Position numbers and translations under genes: made by a program
Assembly (NCBI RefSeq): GCF_000428985.1
Contig: NZ_AUAZ01000003.1
Span: forward strand, 177,324 to 241,323
Direction of reading: 5' to 3'
Source: Marinobacterium litorale DSM 23545
GTDB taxonomy: Bacteria > Pseudomonadota > Gammaproteobacteria > Pseudomonadales > Balneatricaceae
Length of the DNA: 64,000 nucleotides
In this document: piece after piece, positions 56,698 to 64,000 of the stretch
Layout: each line of letters begins with the position of its first letter
Numbering within the stretch: position 1 is the first letter of the stretch
Notes under the pieces: generated by a model
What the model was told of the DNA's origin: nothing
Database searches by the model: none
Seen by the model: the letters and a program-made list of their open reading frames with translations, nothing else

Positions 56698-58620
56698 TTA
56701 CTGGGACTTACGTACGCGGATATACCATTCGGAGAGCAGGCGAACCTGTTTCTCGGTATAGCCGCGCTCGATCATCCGCTTGACGAACTCGCCATGTTTC
56801 TTCTGTTCGTCGGAGGATGCTTTCGGATTGAACGAGATAACCGGCAGCAGATCCTCGGTATTGGCGAACATCTTCTTCTCGATCACGGTGCGCATCTTCT
56901 CGTAGCTGTTCCAGGCCGGGTTTTTACCCATATTGCTGGCCCGGGCACGCAACACGAAGTTGACGATCTCGTGACGGAAGTCTTTCGGGTTGCTGATACC
57001 CGCGGGCTTCTCGATCTTCTCCAGCTCCTCGTTGATCGCCTGACGGTCGAGAATATCGCCGGTCTCCGGATCGCGGTATTCCTGGTCCTGAATCCAGAAG
57101 TCGGCGTAGGTGACGTAGCGGTCGAAAATATTCTGGCCGTACTCGGAGTAGGACTCCAGATAAGCGGTCTGAATCTCTTTGCCCAGGAAGTCGATATATT
57201 TCGGTGCTATGTACTCTTTCAGATAGCCCAGGTAGCGCTCCTGAGTCTCGGTCTGGAACTGCTGCTGACCGATCTCACGCTCCAGTACATAGAGCAGGTG
57301 AACCGGGTTCGCGGCCACTTCCGCCGGATCAAAGTTGAATACCTTGGACAAAATCTTGAACGCGAAGCGAGTAGAGAGCCCCTCCATGCCCTCATCGACA
57401 CCCGCTGCATCCTTATATTCCTGCATCGATTTGGCTTTCGGGTCAGTATCTTTCAGGTTTTCACCATCGTAGACCCGCATCTTTGAGTAGATGCTGGAGT
57501 TTTCTGGCACCTTGAGTCGAGAGAGAACGGTGAACTGCGCGAGCATATCCAGTGTATCCGGTGCACAGGGCGCCTGATTCAGCGAACTGTTCTCCAGCAG
57601 TTTTTCGTAGATATGGATCTCTTCGGTGACCCGGGTGCAGTAAGGCACCTTGACGATATAGACACGGTCTATAAACGCCTCGTTAGTCTTGTTGTTCTTG
57701 AACGTCTGCCACTCGGATTCGTTGGAGTGGGCCAGAATAATCCCGTCATAAGGGATGGCACCCATACCTTCGGTACTGTTGTAGTTCCCCTCCTGGGTGG
57801 CGGTAAGCAGTGGGTGCAGCACCTTAATCGGCGCTTTGAACATCTCCACAAACTCCATCAGACCCTGGTTGGCGCGACAGAGGGCACCGGAGAAGCTGTA
57901 CGCGTCCGGGTCGTGTTGCGGGTATTCTTCCAGTTTTCGGATATCGACCTTACCGACCAGGCTTGAGATATCCTGGTTGTTTTCGTCGCCGGGCTCGGTC
58001 TTGGCGATGCCTATCTGGTTCAGGATCGACGGGTAGAGCTTAACCACCCGGAACTGCGAAATATCACCTCCGAACTCGTGCAGGCGCTTGACGGCCCAGG
58101 GTGACATGATGCCGCGCAGGTAGCGCCGGGGGATGCCGTATTCCTGCTCCAGAATCTCCGCATCCTCTTTGGGATTGAAAAGGCCCAGAGGAGACTCAAA
58201 GACAGGAGAACCCTTAATGGCGTAGAACGGAATATGTTGCATCAACGCTTTGAGACGCTCGGCCAATGAAGACTTACCGCCACCCACTGGGCCCAGCAGG
58301 TACAGAATCTGCTTCTTCTCCTCAAGTCCCTGAGCTGCATGTCTGAAATAGGAGACGATACTCTCGATAGCCTCCTCCATGCCGTAAAATTCATTGAACG
58401 CCGGGTAGCGTTTGATCACCTTGTTGGAGAATATCCGGCTCAGTCGCGGCTCGAGCGATGTATCGACCAGCTCCGGCTCGCCGATCGCCTTCAGCATCCG
58501 CTCGGCCGAGTTGGCGTAGGTTAGGGGGTCTTCCTTGCACAGGTTGAGATACTCGTGCAGGCTCATCTCTTCCTGCTGAATCGATTCATAGCGCGCTTTG
58601 TAATGATCAAAGATACTCAT
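56698..58620 (-). CDS. prkA: PrkA serine protein kinase (YeaG)
   Basis: 640-aa PrkA: an N-terminal AAA+ domain with Walker A LGPVGGGKSSLAERL (about 109-123) and a C-terminal kinase-like domain. The length equals E. coli YeaG (644). PrkA proteins act in stationary phase and nitrogen starvation; recent work favours AAA+ protease activity over kinase activity for Bacillus PrkA. It heads the prkA-yeaH-spoVR operon. I found no sigma54 promoter in its upstream region, although the E. coli operon has one. Confidence 0.94.
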   Translation of the reverse strand: MSIFDHYKARYESIQQEEMSLHEYLNLCKEDPLTYANSAERMLKAIGEPELVDTSLEPRLSRIFSNKVIKRYPAFNEFYGMEEAIESIVSYFRHAAQGLEEKKQILYLLGPVGGGKSSLAERLKALMQHIPFYAIKGSPVFESPLGLFNPKEDAEILEQEYGIPRRYLRGIMSPWAVKRLHEFGGDISQFRVVKLYPSILNQIGIAKTEPGDENNQDISSLVGKVDIRKLEEYPQHDPDAYSFSGALCRANQGLMEFVEMFKAPIKVLHPLLTATQEGNYNSTEGMGAIPYDGIILAHSNESEWQTFKNNKTNEAFIDRVYIVKVPYCTRVTEEIHIYEKLLENSSLNQAPCAPDTLDMLAQFTVLSRLKVPENSSIYSKMRVYDGENLKDTDPKAKSMQEYKDAAGVDEGMEGLSTRFAFKILSKVFNFDPAEVAANPVHLLYVLEREIGQQQFQTETQERYLGYLKEYIAPKYIDFLGKEIQTAYLESYSEYGQNIFDRYVTYADFWIQDQEYRDPETGDILDRQAINEELEKIEKPAGISNPKDFRHEIVNFVLRARASNMGKNPAWNSYEKMRTVIEKKMFANTEDLLPVISFNPKASSDEQKKHGEFVKRMIERGYTEKQVRLLSEWYIRVRKSQ

Positions 58621-59086
58621 TGCTCACCTTCCTGTACTCGGACGCTGATTCGTCGCATAACAACCTGATTTTCAAGTTGTTGTCACAGCGTTCTGTGCCG
58701 CGTTCTGTTTCAGTGTAGTCCAAAGCTGCCCAGTGCAAGGCTTGGGTTTCACTTCTTTTGGCAATCTTCCCTGTTCATTGCGGCTGCGTCTCATCCGGTT
58801 GATATACACGGCTTGAACAAGCCGTACTGCGAAAGTCAACTGCATTAAACGTGCCGCCCGATGATCTGGATCAGTTTAGTGAGGGGGAGGGCGGGTGTGG
58901 CTTTCGAAGTGTTTGACCCTGGATCCGGCGTCAGGTTGCAGAATCGAGCAGGGTTTTCTTTTTTTGCCGCAACCCACCGGCAAATGCGCGGGTGTGTCAG
59001 GTAATCGACAAACGAGTGCTTCACCCGCGGAGTGAAAAGGGAAAGTGATTGCACCGAATTAGTGCGTAAAGCGGTTTGTTGCCCAG
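58621..59086. other. Intergenic region upstream of prkA
   Basis: 466 bp without a convincing gene. It holds two palindromes: AACAACCTGA paired with TCAAGTTGTT (58659-58681, one mismatch), 40 bp from the prkA start and so possibly regulatory, and ACGGCTTG paired with CAAGCCGT (58808-58825), a possible weak hairpin. The short open frames here have no ribosome sites. Confidence 0.5.
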
Positions 59087-59884
59087 CTAGTTTCCGGGTA
59101 ATGACCCGTGACGGGGCGTGTCGATCAGCTCCAGCGTCGGGGTAGGCACTTCGATATCGGTGGCCAGAGCACGTTGTGCGGTGGTGCGATAGAGCTGTTT
59201 GAGATTTTCCTGGATACGGGCAAATGTGGTATCGGTGGCAAAGGCCTTTTGCAGGGTTTCCACCGCGCCTCCCAGGTTGCCCTGAGCGGCTTGCGCGGCG
59301 GCCAGATTGTTGTACACAGCGGCCTGATCAGGATGATCTTTGAGCGTGTCGGTTAATAGCGCTTCTGCCTCTGATGATTTATCCATCCCAATCAACAGGC
59401 GTGAGTGGACCAGAATGCCATCCAGCGACTCTGGGTTGAGCTGTCGGTAGTTTTGTACCAGTGACAATGCGTCCGCCTGGTTGCCGCGTTGGAACAGGGT
59501 GATCGCGGCGGCCAGGGTCTCCTGTTCGACCGAAGGCGGTTTATTGGCTTCGGGGGCCGGGCTGACAAGGGATGGTGGTGGATTTGAGTGTGTATTGCTG
59601 TTTTCGGACAAGCGCTGCTTTTCCTCGGCCAGCCAGTGTTTGATCGCCTCAACGCGGGCAAAGAGCGTTTCGTCGTCTATCGGCAGGGGACGAATCCTTA
59701 GCGTTTCTCCGGTGACTGATGTCTCGGTCGCCTGGCAGTCGTAGGCTTGGTTTTTACCGGCCTTGAGACAGTATTCGCTCTGCGCCTGGCGGTGCGAGGA
59801 TGACCCGGCGCAGCCTGCTAACAGCACGCCGAAGACAGCGGGTAACAGAAGGGGGCGTGACACAGTCCGTGTGAGAACGATCAT
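59087..59884 (-). CDS. TPR-containing outer-membrane-type lipoprotein
   Basis: 265-aa lipoprotein. The signal peptide ends in a lipobox VLLAGC (Cys about residue 25); the next residues are AGSSS, without the Asp+2 retention signal, so outer-membrane sorting is expected. The N-terminal half contains a proline-rich linker (about 98-118). The C-terminal half (about 120-235) has at least three TPR-like helical pairs, for example AVYNNLAAAQAAQGNLGGAVETL. It probably serves as a protein-interaction module; partners are unknown. It is 14 bp downstream of the LysE-family gene. Confidence 0.78.
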   Translation of the reverse strand: MIVLTRTVSRPLLLPAVFGVLLAGCAGSSSHRQAQSEYCLKAGKNQAYDCQATETSVTGETLRIRPLPIDDETLFARVEAIKHWLAEEKQRLSENSNTHSNPPPSLVSPAPEANKPPSVEQETLAAAITLFQRGNQADALSLVQNYRQLNPESLDGILVHSRLLIGMDKSSEAEALLTDTLKDHPDQAAVYNNLAAAQAAQGNLGGAVETLQKAFATDTTFARIQENLKQLYRTTAQRALATDIEVPTPTLELIDTPRHGSLPGN

Positions 59885-59898
59885 TCGGGATCTCCGGT

Positions 59899-60513
59899 TT
59901 ATAACGTTGCGGTAGAGAGAACCAGCCCCGCGATAATCAGTGCACTACCGGATAACCGGTTCTGCCAGCGCATGGCTTTAGGGCTTTGCATCAGTCGGCT
60001 CAGCCGAGAAGCCAGACCACTGTAGCCGGTCATTACGCTCCAGTCGACTATCAGCAGGGTCGCGCCGATAACCAGTAATTGGGGGCCACGCGGCAGGCTT
60101 GGGTCCATAAACTGAGGCACCAGAGCGACCAAAAAAACCATCCCCTTCGGGTTGGTAATATTGACCAGGTAAGCGCTGATGAAGTGGCGGTGTTTCTTTA
60201 TCTCATCGGTGCGACGCAAACTTAGTTTGCCTTTGTCCCGCCAGAGCCCGATACCCAGCCAGATCAGGTAACCGGCGCCGATCCATTTGATGGCCTGGAA
60301 CAGGGTTGGTGAGGTTGCTACCAGACTGCCCAGACCTACAGCGACGATCAACAGCTGGGTACCGTAACCGGCGATCAGTCCGGCCACGGCGGGTGCCGCG
60401 CCGCGAACACCGTGACTTAGCCCGTAACTCATCGCCGTTGCGGCGCCTGCACCGGGTGACAGGCTGATAAGAATTGACGCGCTGAGCAGTGCGAGCCAGA
60501 CTTCAATCGCCAT
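59899..60513 (-). CDS. LysE/RhtB-family amino-acid exporter
   Basis: 204-aa inner-membrane protein with about six helices. The N-terminal SLSPGAGAATAMSYGLSHGVRG motif (about 18-39, given here in short) and NITNPKGMVFLVALVPQF (about 118-135) are the family signatures. RhtB-type proteins export homoserine, threonine or related amino acids; the substrate here is not determinable. It lies downstream of purD but behind a terminator. Confidence 0.85.
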   Translation of the reverse strand: MAIEVWLALLSASILISLSPGAGAATAMSYGLSHGVRGAAPAVAGLIAGYGTQLLIVAVGLGSLVATSPTLFQAIKWIGAGYLIWLGIGLWRDKGKLSLRRTDEIKKHRHFISAYLVNITNPKGMVFLVALVPQFMDPSLPRGPQLLVIGATLLIVDWSVMTGYSGLASRLSRLMQSPKAMRWQNRLSGSALIIAGLVLSTATL

Positions 60514-60544
60514 TTTTACTCTCCAAAAGTGGAACTCTATAAAC

Positions 60545-60571
60545 AGAAACAGCCGCCCGAAGGCGGCTGTT
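60545..60571 (-). terminator. Hairpin terminator after purD
   Basis: AACAGCCGCC and GGCGGCTGTT form a perfect 10-bp stem around TTCG (read on the minus strand, a stable UUCG-type tetraloop), followed by TTTCTGTTT on the minus strand. It is about 30 bp after the purD stop. Confidence 0.85.
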
Positions 60572-60602
60572 TTAGCACAGAATCGGTTTGCTGTCCTGTT
60601 AG

Positions 60603-61886
60603 TCAGCTTTTTTCCCGTGCAATAGCACGGTAGGCGATATCGGTGCGGAAGTAGGCGTCCTTCCAGTTAATAAGGCTCACCAGTTCATAAGCGCGTTTTT
60701 GAGCATCGGTGACGCTGTCTCCCAGTGCAGTTGCACAGAGTACGCGGCCGCCGGCCGTGACGACCTTGCCATCGACCAGCTTGGTTCCGGCATGGAACAC
60801 CTTGCTGTCCGCGGGTGTCTCGGTCGGCAGGCTGATCTCATCACCCTTGCCGTAGCTGCCGGGATAGCCACCTGCCGCCATAACGACGCCAACCGACGGG
60901 CGCGGATCCCATTCCGCGGTGACCTGGTCCAGGGTCTTATCGAGCGCGGCGTTGCACATCTCGATCAGACTGGATTTCAGGCGCAGCATAATGGGCTGTG
61001 TTTCAGGATCACCAAAACGGCAGTTGTATTCGATCACTTTCGGTGTGCCATCGGCCATGATCATCAGACCGGCGTACAGGAAGCCGGTGTATTCATTACC
61101 TTCTTGAGCCATACCGCGCACGGTGGGCAGAATGACCTCATCCATGATGCGGTTGTGGATCTCCGGGGTCACCACCGGAGCAGGTGAATAGGCACCCATG
61201 CCACCGGTATTAGGGCCGGTATCGCCGTTACCGACGCGCTTATGGTCCTGGCTTGTCGCCATGGGCAGCACATGTTCGCCATCGACCATAACGATGAAGG
61301 AGGCTTCCTCACCGTCGAGAAACTCTTCGACAACCACGCGGTGACCGGCGTCGCCAAAGGCATTGCCCGCCAGCATATCGCGGATCGCCGCTTCAGCCTC
61401 TTCCAGGGTCATGGCGACGATAACGCCCTTGCCGGCGGCCAGGCCGTCGGCCTTGACCACAATCGGCGCACCTTTCTCACGCACATAGGCCAGAGCAGGT
61501 TCGATTTCGGTGAAGTTCTGGTACTCGGCGGTTGGGATCTGGTGGCGCGCCAGGAAATCCTTGGTGAACGCCTTGGAGCCTTCCAGCTGAGCCGCGCCCG
61601 CCGTGGGACCAAAGACGCGCAAACCCTGGTCGTTGAACCTGTCCACAATGCCGGCCACGAGAGGAGCTTCCGGGCCGACGATGGTCAGATCGATAGCGTT
61701 GTCCCTGGCAAAAGCGGCCAGATCGTCCAGCGCCATCACGTCGATATCGACGTTCTGGAGCTTGTTCTCCTGAGCGGTTGCCGCGTTACCCGGCGCCACG
61801 TAGACGGTCTCCACCGCCGCATCGCGCGCTGCAGCCCAAGCCAGTGCATGCTCCCGTCCGCCGGAACCGATTACAAGAATCTTCAT
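60603..61886 (-). CDS. purD: Phosphoribosylamine-glycine ligase PurD
   Basis: 427-aa ATP-grasp enzyme, second step of purine synthesis. It shows the N-terminal GSGGREHALAW motif (about 7-17), KADGLAAGKGVIVA (about 144-157), ATSQDHKRVGNGDTGPNTGG (about 211-230) and YNCRFGDPETQ (about 285-295). It lies 18 bp after purH in the same operon. Confidence 0.97.
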   Translation of the reverse strand: MKILVIGSGGREHALAWAAARDAAVETVYVAPGNAATAQENKLQNVDIDVMALDDLAAFARDNAIDLTIVGPEAPLVAGIVDRFNDQGLRVFGPTAGAAQLEGSKAFTKDFLARHQIPTAEYQNFTEIEPALAYVREKGAPIVVKADGLAAGKGVIVAMTLEEAEAAIRDMLAGNAFGDAGHRVVVEEFLDGEEASFIVMVDGEHVLPMATSQDHKRVGNGDTGPNTGGMGAYSPAPVVTPEIHNRIMDEVILPTVRGMAQEGNEYTGFLYAGLMIMADGTPKVIEYNCRFGDPETQPIMLRLKSSLIEMCNAALDKTLDQVTAEWDPRPSVGVVMAAGGYPGSYGKGDEISLPTETPADSKVFHAGTKLVDGKVVTAGGRVLCATALGDSVTDAQKRAYELVSLINWKDAYFRTDIAYRAIAREKS

Positions 61887-61904
61887 CGTCTTATATCCCT
61901 GTTC

Positions 61905-63488
61905 TTAATGGCGGAAGTGGCGCATGCCGGTGAAGACCATGGCCATACCATGCTCGTCCGCCGCGTCGATCACTTCCTGATCGCGCATGGAGCCACCGGG
62001 CTGGATGACGGCGGTGATGCCGGCTTCGGCCGCAGAGTCGATACCATCGCGGAACGGGAAGAAGGCGTCGGATGCCATGACGGAGCCTTTGACTTCCAGC
62101 CCTTCATCGGCCGCTTTGATGCCGGCGATCTTGGCGGAGTAAACGCGGCTCATCTGGCCCGCGCCGATACCGATGGTCTGGCCGTCTTTGGCGTAGACAA
62201 TGGCGTTGGACTTGACGAACTTGGCCACTTCCCAGCAGAACAGCAGATCGCGGATCTCCTGCTCTGAGGGCTGCTTCTTGGTAACAATCTTGAGCTGGGA
62301 GGCATCCACCATACCCAGATCGCGATCCTGCACCAGCAGACCGCCGTTAACGCGTTTGTAGTCGAAAGCATGGGCGCGCTGGGCATCCCACTCACCGCAC
62401 TCCAGAAGACGCACGTTGGGCTTGCTGGCGACGATGTCGGATGCTTCCTTGGTTACGCTCGGGGCGATGATCACTTCCACGAACTGACGTTCGACAATCA
62501 CTTTGGCGGTGTCGCCGTCCAGCTCCCGGTTGAAGGCAATAATGCCGCCAAACGCCGAAGTCGGATCGGTCTGGAAGGCCCGGTTATAGGCTTCCAGGAT
62601 GTCGTCACCAACGGCGACGCCACAGGGATTGGCGTGCTTGACGATCACGCAGGCCGGCTCTTTGAACGGCTTAACGCACTCCAGTGCCGCGTCGGTATCC
62701 GCCACGTTGTTGTAGGACAGCGCTTTGCCCTGCAGTTGACGCGCTGTCGACACGCTGGGCTCGGCCGGGTTCGCTTCCACATAGAAGGCGGCGCGCTGAT
62801 GCGGGTTCTCACCGTAGCGCATATCCTGCGCCTTGAGGAACTGGGTATTGAAGGTGCGGGGGAAATCCGCGGGCTCTTCATCTTCGCTTTCGACGATGGC
62901 ACCCAGGTAGTTGGCGATCATGCCGTCGTAGGCGGCCGTATGTTCAAACGCTTTAACGGCCAGGTCGAAACGGGTGTTCTGGCTCAGGCCACCGTCTGCT
63001 TCCAGCTCTTTAAGAATGCTGTCGTAGTCAGTCGCATTGACGACGATGGCGACATCCTTGTGGTTTTTGGCCGCTGAACGAACCATGGTCGGACCGCCGA
63101 TATCGATGTTCTCGATCGCCATCGGCAGGTCACAATCCGGGCGCGCAATGGTCTGGGCAAAGGGATAAAGGTTGACCACGACCATGTCGATCGGATCGAT
63201 CCCGTGTTCCGCCATAACCGCGTCGTCAGTGCCGCGACGGCCAAGAATGCCGCCGTGGACTTTCGGGTGCAGGGTTTTGACACGGCCAGCCATCATCTCC
63301 GGAAAACCGGTGTAATCAGAGACTTCGGTGGCCGGAATGTCACTGTCCTGCAGCAGCTTGAAGGTGCCGCCGGTGGACAGGATTTCAACGCCCCGCGCGG
63401 TCAGGGCGCGGGCGAACTCTACAATACCGGTTTTATCCGACACGCTGATCAGCGCGCGGCGAATCGGGGTGGTGTTCTGCTCAGACAT
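61905..63488 (-). CDS. purH: Bifunctional AICAR formyltransferase/IMP cyclohydrolase PurH
   Basis: 527-aa enzyme catalysing the last two steps to IMP. The N-terminal MGS-like cyclohydrolase domain (about 1-200) has [15 protein letters not shown] and [10 protein letters not shown]. The AICAR formyltransferase domain (about 200-527) includes [13 protein letters not shown] (about 222) and KHANPCGVA (about 267). The gene order dusB-fis-purH-purD is the conserved gammaproteobacterial arrangement seen in Pseudomonas. Confidence 0.97.
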   Translation of the reverse strand: MSEQNTTPIRRALISVSDKTGIVEFARALTARGVEILSTGGTFKLLQDSDIPATEVSDYTGFPEMMAGRVKTLHPKVHGGILGRRGTDDAVMAEHGIDPIDMVVVNLYPFAQTIARPDCDLPMAIENIDIGGPTMVRSAAKNHKDVAIVVNATDYDSILKELEADGGLSQNTRFDLAVKAFEHTAAYDGMIANYLGAIVESEDEEPADFPRTFNTQFLKAQDMRYGENPHQRAAFYVEANPAEPSVSTARQLQGKALSYNNVADTDAALECVKPFKEPACVIVKHANPCGVAVGDDILEAYNRAFQTDPTSAFGGIIAFNRELDGDTAKVIVERQFVEVIIAPSVTKEASDIVASKPNVRLLECGEWDAQRAHAFDYKRVNGGLLVQDRDLGMVDASQLKIVTKKQPSEQEIRDLLFCWEVAKFVKSNAIVYAKDGQTIGIGAGQMSRVYSAKIAGIKAADEGLEVKGSVMASDAFFPFRDGIDSAAEAGITAVIQPGGSMRDQEVIDAADEHGMAMVFTGMRHFRH

Positions 63489-63538
63489 GGTCTTGGGTCG
63501 CTTCTCTCTGTTCGCTGATTGCTCTCGATTGCTCTCGA

Positions 63539-63835
63539 TCAGAGCAGGCCGTACTGCTTTAGTTTCTTACGCAGTGTACCGCGGTTGAGCCCGAGTACTT
63601 CGGATGCCTTGGTCTGGTTGTCCTTGGTGTAAGCCATCACGCTCTCAAACAGCGGTGCTTCGATTTCAGACAGGACCATCTGGTACACGTCGGTAACCGG
63701 TTGACCATCGAGCTGCTGGAAGTAGCTGGTCAGCGACTGGTGAACGGTGTCACGCAGAGTCTGAGCCGGCATACCGGACTGCGGCTGGGTGGTTTGTGCA
63801 TACTGTTCCAAATCTTTGCTATCCACTGTACTCAT
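63539..63835 (-). CDS. fis: DNA-binding protein Fis
   Basis: 98-aa nucleoid protein; E. coli Fis is also 98 aa. The C-terminal helix-turn-helix [20 protein letters not shown] (about 73-92) is intact. Fis bends DNA, activates stable-RNA promoters and is growth-phase regulated. It lies between dusB and purH, 50 bp upstream of the latter. Confidence 0.96.
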   Translation of the reverse strand: MSTVDSKDLEQYAQTTQPQSGMPAQTLRDTVHQSLTSYFQQLDGQPVTDVYQMVLSEIEAPLFESVMAYTKDNQTKASEVLGLNRGTLRKKLKQYGLL

Positions 63836-63851
63836 GTACCCAATCCTGGAT

Positions 63852-64000
63852 TCAAGCCGCCGCCGATGCCGCCATAAACCGCGTTACGGCGAGGACTTGA
63901 TCACGTGTTGTTTCTAGTTGATTAAAGTGCTTCCTAAACCCGGCAGCGTCCGGATGTTGCTGCAGGTACCAACCCACATGTTTACGCGCGATGCGCACAC
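63852..64000 (-). CDS. dusB: tRNA-dihydrouridine synthase B, 3' end
   Basis: Only the last 48 codons are in the window; the gene continues beyond base 64000. The visible tail begins VRIARKHVGWYLQ, the conserved C-terminal block of DusB, and ends in an alanine-rich AASAAA. It is 17 bp upstream of fis, with which it forms the classic dusB-fis operon. Confidence 0.88.
   Translation of the reverse strand, partial: VRIARKHVGWYLQQHPDAAGFRKHFNQLETTRDQVLAVTRFMAASAAA

Noticed and set aside
53858-57486. Very long open frames on the plus strand (53858-55144 and 56140-57486)
   Set aside because: They lie wholly antisense to spoVR, yeaH and prkA, which have clear family motifs. Long antisense frames are expected in high-GC coding DNA; the antisense products show no recognisable domains.
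58659-58681. AACAACCTGA/TCAAGTTGTT palindrome upstream of prkA as an operator
   Set aside because: Suggestive position, but no regulator family could be matched; kept only as a note in the intergenic entry.
58621-58850. Sigma54 promoter for prkA, expected from the E. coli yeaGH operon
   Set aside because: No GG-N10-GC element with a reasonable flank was found on the minus strand in this stretch.

Overview
The window is 64 kb of chromosome from a Gammaproteobacterium. GC is about 58% in the core, and gene content and order resemble Pseudomonas and marine Oceanospirillales-type genera: sdhE-ygfX / nadB / algU-mucA-rseC-mucD / lepA-lepB-rnc-era-recO-pdxJ-acpS / cysM / relA-mazG, dusB-fis-purH-purD, prkA-yeaH-spoVR, and a spu/puu/agu polyamine locus. 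The genus cannot be fixed from sequence alone. No rRNA, tRNA, CRISPR array or complete insertion sequence was seen.

Region 1 (1-2.4 kb): 3' part of DNA polymerase II, a membrane-anchored retropepsin-like protease and a small membrane protein.

Region 2 (about 2.4-6.8 kb): an AT-rich accessory island that reads as integron gene cassettes without an integrase in view (CALIN-like). Two attC sites (4594-4692 and 5667-5720) have symmetric R/L box spacing, and in each the stop codon of the preceding gene lies inside the site. Two further palindromes, at 2793-2851 and 6224-6272, look like related or decayed boundaries. Cargo: a nucleotidyltransferase plus DUF262 pair, a protein with a C-terminal HEPN-type R-x4-H motif, an orphan 163-aa protein and a four-helix membrane protein. 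This cargo is the best candidate for undescribed biology here, possibly phage defence.

Region 3 (6.8-12.6 kb): wrbA; lutABC for L-lactate oxidation, divergent from a GntR regulator with an obvious operator; and the NO dioxygenase gene hmp with a sigma54 promoter and two NorR-type upstream sites.

Region 4 (12.6-29.0 kb): a polyamine locus. It holds agmatine-to-putrescine conversion (aguA, aguB), a PotFGHI transporter, two glutamylpolyamine synthetases, PuuB oxidase, a PuuC/KauB-type aldehyde dehydrogenase, SpuC transaminase, a class I amidotransferase, PuuR and a LuxR-type regulator. Three promoter regions share a 16-bp dyad (TACCCCC-N2-GGGGGTA type, 7-2-7 geometry) that could define a regulon of the LuxR-type protein. 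PuuR-like boxes precede puuB.

Region 5 (29.0-46.4 kb): housekeeping genes, including the envelope-stress sigma factor locus. Its anti-sigma factor appears to be a fusion of an RseA/MucA protein with only the C-terminal domain of RseB/MucB; no separate rseB is present. The lepA-to-acpS block is tightly packed with overlapping start and stop codons.

Region 6 (46.4-64 kb): ppc, adk, rlmB, a phosphotransacetylase/acetate kinase pair, hinT, the PrkA-YeaH-SpoVR stress operon, a TPR lipoprotein, a LysE-family exporter, purD, purH, fis and the 3' end of dusB.
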